64,000 bases of DNA from Desarmillaria ectypa. Its lineage: Eukaryota; Basidiomycota; Agaricomycetes; Agaricales; Physalacriaceae. Location of the stretch: assembly GCA_030407005.1 (NCBI GenBank), contig JAUDYN010000003.1, positions 3,286,001 through 3,350,000 on the forward strand, read 5' to 3'. The notes below the pieces were generated by a model. It saw only the letters and a list, made by a program, of their open reading frames with translations. It did not search any database and was not told the origin of the DNA. Below, piece after piece: positions 58,535 to 64,000 of this stretch (its first letter is position 1; every line of letters starts with the position of its first letter). Position numbers and translations under genes: made by a program.

Positions 58535-61500
58535 ATGGAGACTCAGGCAACACCCACTGACGGCCCTTCTCCGCAGTCGGTCAATGGATCATCGTGCCCA
58601 GCAGAGGGGCATCAGTTGCAACCACGGTTCCTTGCCTGTCTTCGATGCAGAGCAAAGAAGGCGAAATGCGACAACATTCAACCCGTGTGCGGAACATGCG
58701 CTAAAGTCAATGCAGAATGCCTCAGGCCTAGCGGGCGGCGGCGAAAGCGCACTCGAAAAGAGATGGAGGAGGCTGAGCGGGAGGATCCGTCATTAAAGCG
58801 GTCGCGAAACGCATATCATGACCAGAGCTTCAAGCAATTACCGATGGTGAGCAGCTCGTTCAGTGTTTGCTTGCTGGGTAACTGATTTCAGCAGCAGCAC
58901 GGCAATGTGATTCAGCAAATACAGTATCCCATCCCCTTCACATCAGCGCCTGCGATGTTCTCCCAGCCTCGCCCTCCGCCATCGTTGCAGCATGGACAAG
59001 ACTTCTCGCAACCATTACTCCCGAAGCATGAACAGAACTCCCAGGGCTCTGTGTCGCCCCCAGCCACTTGCGCGACCGTCGCAGCACATCCAGATGCAGG
59101 GAAGATGGTAGAGGCTCTCAGCCGTCCAATGGCATACCTGGAAGGCGATCCTGGAGAGAGTAAAACGCTCAAAGTTCGCTATGTGTGTCCCTTCCTTTCC
59201 TCTATTGCCATGTCACTCACATCTTCGGATCTAGTTTCGCTTCGTATGTCCTTGACATTTTTTCTTTTACGTGATTCTAACGACGATGCCGCAGTCTGGG
59301 TGCACGGCAATACATCCTGGGTTCAACGAGATAGTTATTAAGCTCCGGAGTTCGGCTGCAGGGTCGCACTCAAACTCACCGTCCGGGAGAACCGCAGGGC
59401 CAGACCATCTTTCTCCCTCGGAGCCTATACTCGAAGACATATCGTCATTACCCCCAGATGTTTCGCTGATCGATACTTTTTTCGACCATTTCTGGCAGCA
59501 TTGGCCTTTCCTTCGGAGAGAGAAAGTAGAGGAGCGCATCAGAAGGTGAGGATCATATCCCTAATGTTTACTTCATACTCATATTGACCTAAAATACAGT
59601 GGGACAATGTCAGCATTTTTGCTGCACGCAATGAATGCGCTGGCCGTCCGGTTTGCGCCTCATTCTACGCGTAAACCGTCCCAGTACATCGAGGCTGCCT
59701 GGAGCCTAGTTCCGCCACTTCTGCGATTGCCGTCAACCGACGTCGTGGGCGGCTTGATACTGCTATCGTGGGCTGAGTTTGGCGAGGCGAGCGCATTTGC
59801 TATGAATGCTGCTTTTTTATCTTTGGCTGATCTCGTTTGAATTCAGAACTCGGAGAGTGGTCTTTGGGTAAGTCAAGACTGCATAAAGTGTGATGATTTT
59901 TTGTGACACCCTGGGTGTGCAGAACTTTTCGGGATTGGCCATTAGAATGGCCGTAGATCTAGGACTTCATAAGGTGGGGGTTTTACGCTATGGATTGCTT
60001 CGCATGCCTGACACATTTTGTAGACCGACATCGAGTCACCGGATGATGAGGATGTATGCAACGGGAAGATCTTGTTCTGGTGTCTTTTCGTAATGGTAGG
60101 CAACCGGTCGGTAATTTCGTGCCCTTACTGACTGTCTAGTCTTCCCTTTCCAGGATCGAGTATTGGCGTTCGGGACTGGTCGCTCTGTGACCGTTAGTGA
60201 AGATATCATTGAGATTCCTCTGCCCACAGAGAGCGATTTTCTTCCTCCCAGTTCCTCGGTGCCTCCAGTCCAGTCCCCATTTGTCGGCATTGTTAAGTTG
60301 TTCGCCCTAGCCGGACGGATAGCTGACGTGATGGTAGGATTTTTTCCCCCTTGTTTCGAACACATTCTCTCAGCGGCCATCTTATCCCATCCGTTTAGAA
60401 CGGGAGTAGATGCCCTCGTACGTTGGTATCAAACCCCATCGTGCACAGCCCCGAAAGCTTGCAGGAGTTGCAGAACCAGCTAGTCGAGTTCCTTGGAACC
60501 TTACCGCCGGGTCTGAGGCATGTTCAGGTTTTTCAGCCTTGATCTTCAACTTATCACGTACGTTTCAGCTGGTCAGTCGATAATTTCCGAGCACAATCTG
60601 CACAACATCAGGGCGTTAGTTTCAACATATTTTCCAATTGCGTTGATGCTGGCGTCTGACGGCGCTTGCAGGGCAGCTTTCTCTTTTTACACCTTTGGGC
60701 GAATGCCGTCCTGGCGTTGATACATCACCCCAATCTGGGACATAGCCTTAGCGGTCAAGAGACCCCCATTTCAGCCGGTGTTCAACGGTCTATAAAGCTG
60801 TCTATGGCTTCTTCGCGACAGATCGCCGACTGTCTTGTTTTTGCAGATCTATTCGATGCGGCGTCGTATTGTGCCAACCCGTTCCTTAATCAGTGCATTT
60901 TTATTGCTGGTGTTGCGTTCATTCATGATGCACAGTCGGAAGATCTAACGGTTGGTGCGCATTCAACGTTTCTTAATGGATTGGTCAAGCAGAATCTGTC
61001 TGCGCTGTTGAAAGCTTTGAAGAGGATGGAGGTGTATTGGAATGGCCTAGGATATGTCATCAATGTACGTTTTTAATGTCTTGTTTGGGGTAAATTGTGG
61101 CTCATGTTGAGCAGGTCTTGGAGCAACGGGCCAGCGGTCGTGGATGGTCAAAGGTTGATTTTTCGATCACTTCGGATAAGGCTGATAATTTTATTTCTCT
61201 CCCGGATGCTGGTCTCCTGCGGAGACTCACTCGTGTGAAGGAGCTGTCGTCTAATAGTATGTCATTTTTCTCCTTCTTCGGTTATTGAGCTTGATTTGTT
61301 TCTACAACAGACAATAGTCCTCGAGACGGTATAGCTCCAACTGATAGTATTCCGCAAGTCCAGTTATTGGCACCCCCCGAATCGACCAGTTACGCCCCTT
61401 TTTACAGTGCACATTCTAAACGGACTGACCTTTTAGTGTAGGTTGGTCATTCGAATCCTTGCTTTCCTCGTACCAAGTTGAAGAGGTGACCGCTTCGGAC

Positions 61501-61548
61501 ACCGGATATGATTTCTCTGACATTTTTCCTGAGGGCTTTGCATGGTAG
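58535..61548 (+). CDS. Zn2Cys6 transcription factor with fungal-specific domain
   Basis: The ATG at 58535 gives METQATPTDGPSPQSVNGSS, then the binuclear zinc cluster CLRCRAKKAKC, VCGTCAKVNAEC with spacing C-x2-C-x6-C-x6-C-x2-C-x6-C and a basic GRRRKRTRKEMEE. The fungal-specific domain follows: SLIDTFFDHFWQHWPFLRR, MSAFLLHAMNALAVRFAPHS, LAIRMAVDLGLHK, CLFVMDRVLAFGTGRSVTV, ESLQELQNQLVEFLGTLPPG and HLWANAVLALIHHPNLG. It ends FSDIFPEGFAW with TAG at 61546-61548. About ten exons. It probably controls the neighbouring SDR and, before its loss, the dihydroxyacetone synthase gene. That is a guess from position. Confidence 0.87.
59787..59846 (+). other. probable GC-AG intron in the Zn2Cys6 gene
   Basis: The exon ends GGCGAG and the next bases are GCGAGC. 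The frame resumes after ATTCAG with codons for NSESGLW and then continues to LAIRMAVDLGLHK. No GT donor in the vicinity keeps this frame, and reading through reaches a TGA. Length 60 nt. Confidence 0.55.
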
Positions 61549-61655
61549 ATCGGTAGATTATTTCTTTTTTAATGGGTTTATACATGGTTTATAATGTGAT
61601 TCTTGTATGTATATTTGCTTTCTAATTGCCGGGTAATATTCTGTGGACGAGTCTC

Positions 61656-64000
61656 CTAGATGTATTCTAGGTCGTCTTCCCCTGGTACTTCTTCGCCGGT
61701 TTTCCTGTCTTCCTCCACCTGATCTTCCGGGTCTGACGAGCTATTTCCATACTAATACATACTTTCAGTCGGTGTTTGCAGCTCAGCGGACACTTCGAGA
61801 GCTCACCTCCTGCCAGTATCTAGGTCCGTAGTCTAGAAAGAGCTCTTCTCCTTTGTCGACGTTTTCGCCTACATTCAGTCAGGACGAAGGAAAAGGAACA
61901 ATCCAAGGCAGGAAGAATACGAACAGGTGAAGATTACAATGCGATGTTCGTCATTGACATTCTTCACTGCGTATGGATGTGTGTAAGCATAATTCAATAC
62001 ATATATGCTCGCCATAAGACGAACCAAGGACATCACAGTTGGGCTTGTCTGAATGGTTTAGATACCTCGTTTCGTTCCCTCGGCGTGCGGCATCCAAGGT
62101 TAGTGACGAGTTCAGCTCAAAGTTATAATTGAGCCCTGTGTACTTGTTGAGGATATTGGACCTCTGAGAGCTTTCCTCCGAGCTAAGATTCCGGATCTCG
62201 CCAACGTACTCTGAAGGGCAAAAGTGTGTGATTTAAAAATCTACTCGGAAGCGGAGCCATTAGACCTACCGCCGATGTAGGTCCAGGCTCTCAATTCCCT
62301 TATCGCAAAAGCACCGAGACCGTACTTGGCTGGCTTGGTAGGTTGAATTTTGATATTCTAGGGGTCATCAGTAGAACCGGAATGAATACACGTCAAGGAT
62401 TCTTACTTTTCTTTGGTTTCTCTGTATCCTCATATTCTGACACTTGTTCTTATGCCTCGCTCCTACGGGAAAGTAAAAATAGGTAGAAATGCTTTCTCAC
62501 TGGCACGCCGGCTGACCTCTGAGGTAATCAATTAGTACGCATGAAATAGTGCCAGGAAGCAGAGCAGGCCTGACCGGGCATCACATTTGACACACAACTC
62601 AGGATCGCATTCCCTGCCTGCCTCAATACAAGGGCAGTCAGCTGTCAAGCAGTGATCCATGACTAGTTCATGGGAACATTTACAACCCTTTCTTCGACGG
62701 GGACCTTTGGTTGATGAGACCTGCTTTTGATATTCTTCGAAGTGGGATTTATCTTACATTTCAAGCTGCAACGACAGTTCCGCTGGCAATGGTGAGATTT
62801 CAGGTGACATTGGCATTCAGAAGTTTGGTCGCATGGTCCGCTATGTGAACATGGAGGAAGGCTAAGCACCCATTCAGAGATATGAACAAGTTATCAGGGG
62901 AGGGCGGCACGTACGGCGTAAATTTGCAAGCACTCCCGTCATCCACTTGGAATCGCTGTTAAAGACCGCATACATATATATGAAAAGGATCGCTTGCCGA
63001 AAACTAGAGGCACATGTCGACGCCTTTCCTCGAGGATTTGCTCTTTCAGGATTTTCTCGTCGGGAAACATTCTTGTCCGGTAAATGAATACCTTTGGAGA
63101 GTTAGCAGCATCTTATAACGAATCGGAAGCCAACCTCTAGACACGGTTTGCGGCAGATGACTGCAAGGGCACAAGGTGACATGTCGGCATCAACCTTGAG
63201 AACGCTCTCGAGGAATTCTACATCGTCAGGATCATTCCAATGTACACCTTCCTGTTTCAAGTTCAGACTTGCATGAGAGGCGCTGATATGCAGAAAGGCA
63301 CTATGTACCATTACTCCGTCCTGTGTTTCGTCAAAACTTCGAAAGCAAAGCTCGCCGCAGGGTTCCCCATCCTTTAGCTTGAAGCCTGCTTTAGTAAGTG
63401 TAGGCTTGGAGACTTCGAATGGAGGCACAGCGTCTATGTACTCAAGGTTACTAATAGAGAAGGTAAAATGCACTAGTATCACTCACAGTTATGTACCCTG
63501 CAGTTCATGACAAGGCAATTGATGTGCGAGCAGAATCGTGAACTAGAAAGATTGATGCTATGATAAATATCGTCTTTATCAGACAACCTCTCCAGACCAA
63601 GGGTAGGGAGATCGGTCAGGGCGGTACCCGGCCAAAATAGGATATCTCTAAACGAGGGGGGTGGTTAGGTGATTTCGGGATGAAACTCAAGTCAGACCTT
63701 TGAGACGCCTCCCGGAGAAGGCCGGAAGGACCTGAGGCTCCAACTTTATTATGGAGGATTCCAAGGGTATCTATGGTATAGAGAGAAAGTCTCAGGTCGC
63801 CGTAATGAAGTCGTCTCGCCACTTCAAGTTCAATGACATCAACTGAATATAAATCAATCAGAGGTAAAGGTATTCTCGAGACAGATGTCCATACATACAA
63901 TCAGGGTCTTTGAAATCTTCTGTCTGCCATGCAAAATTTCGAAACGGTTTCAAGTGTTCTGGATTCAAAAACTTCTCTAGCGGAAAGGCTTCATCGTCCG
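61656..64000 (-). CDS. EZH2-type SET-domain histone methyltransferase (partial, 5' end outside window)
   Basis: Minus-strand gene entering from the right edge and ending with TAG at 61658-61656. It has a long N-terminal part (for example SKPTLTKAGFKLKDGEPCGE), then the Cys-rich pre-SET CXC domain (PCSHSGPCDQTSECQCHLKS; CQRNCRCSLKC; KGCKCSHELVMDHCLTADCP; REC..ELC), then the SET domain: KPAKYGLGAFAIRELR, YVGEIRNLSSEE, ARRGNETRYLNHSDKPNC with the SET NHS motif, and GEELFLDYGPRYWQE. CXC followed by SET is the signature of E(z)/EZH2, the catalytic unit of Polycomb repressive complex 2, which methylates H3K27. An acidic tail (EEVPGEDDLEYI) closes it. The first part of the protein is not in the window. 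Confidence 0.86.

Noticed and set aside
60407..60409. Apparent TAG inside the Zn2Cys6 transcription factor
   Set aside because: An intron with donor GTAGAT at 60406 and acceptor CACAG removes it and joins the flanking coding sequence in the right phase.
1..64000. CRISPR array, rRNA, tRNA or viral insert
   Set aside because: No regularly spaced repeats, no cloverleaf-like or rRNA-like sequence and no polymerase or capsid-like frames were recognised by eye; a tRNAscan-type search was not possible.

Overview
This window is nuclear DNA of a filamentous basidiomycete, most likely an agaricomycete. The evidence is gene style and gene content. Most genes are cut by many introns of about 48-60 nt, strands alternate, and there are no operons. 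Several genes belong to families typical of mushroom-forming fungi: FunK1 kinases, a DUF6533 membrane protein, a DUF7918-type protein and a GH128 glucanase. No rRNA, tRNA, CRISPR array, plasmid or recognisable intact transposon was seen.

Left part (1-13.8 kb): a broken or spliced uncharacterised gene, a Ser/Thr-rich single-pass membrane protein (minus), exocyst subunit EXO84, an MDR-type alcohol dehydrogenase, a FunK1 kinase, and a truncated reversed copy of the 5' part of a tRNA-dihydrouridine synthase gene. Middle part (13.8-32.6 kb): secreted GH51 arabinofuranosidase, GH128 glucanase, a DUF6533 gene with a premature stop, a glutamine synthetase-like enzyme, an uncharacterised protein, DASH subunit ASK1, a UPF0014/FetB-like permease and a damaged DUF7918-type gene. 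Right part (32.6-64 kb): an inverted second copy of FunK1 and the alcohol dehydrogenase ending in a fragment of EXO84, then full-length DUS2, an uncharacterised gene with a decayed tandem copy, a STE20/GCK kinase, a mucin-like membrane protein, a metacaspase, a dihydroxyacetone synthase/transketolase pseudogene, an SDR with a Zn2Cys6 regulator next to it, and the 3' half of an EZH2-type SET methyltransferase running off the window.

The main result is structural. A segment of about 4.4 kb (EXO84 tail, alcohol dehydrogenase, FunK1; 6.86-11.3 kb) recurs in inverted orientation at 33.0-37.46 kb with no net length change over most of it, and the alcohol dehydrogenase proteins are identical. A second, more diverged inverted pair (12.9-13.8 kb and 38.1-38.97 kb) carries the 5' end of DUS2. 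The left locus keeps the whole EXO84 and a truncated DUS2. The right locus keeps the whole DUS2 and a truncated EXO84. This reciprocal pattern is what an inversion of roughly 25 kb made by staggered breaks would leave at its two ends. The centre of the large repeat then appears to have been kept identical by gene conversion, while its edges, including the FunK1 C-terminus, diverged. The inversion is inferred from layout only and needs a comparison with related genomes.

Exon boundaries were read by eye from GT/GC...AG sites and reading-frame continuity. For EXO84, both alcohol dehydrogenases, the left FunK1, ASK1, the glutamine synthetase-like gene, DUS2, the SDR and the Ser/Thr-rich protein at 1.7-3.4 kb, the exon lengths sum to a multiple of three.
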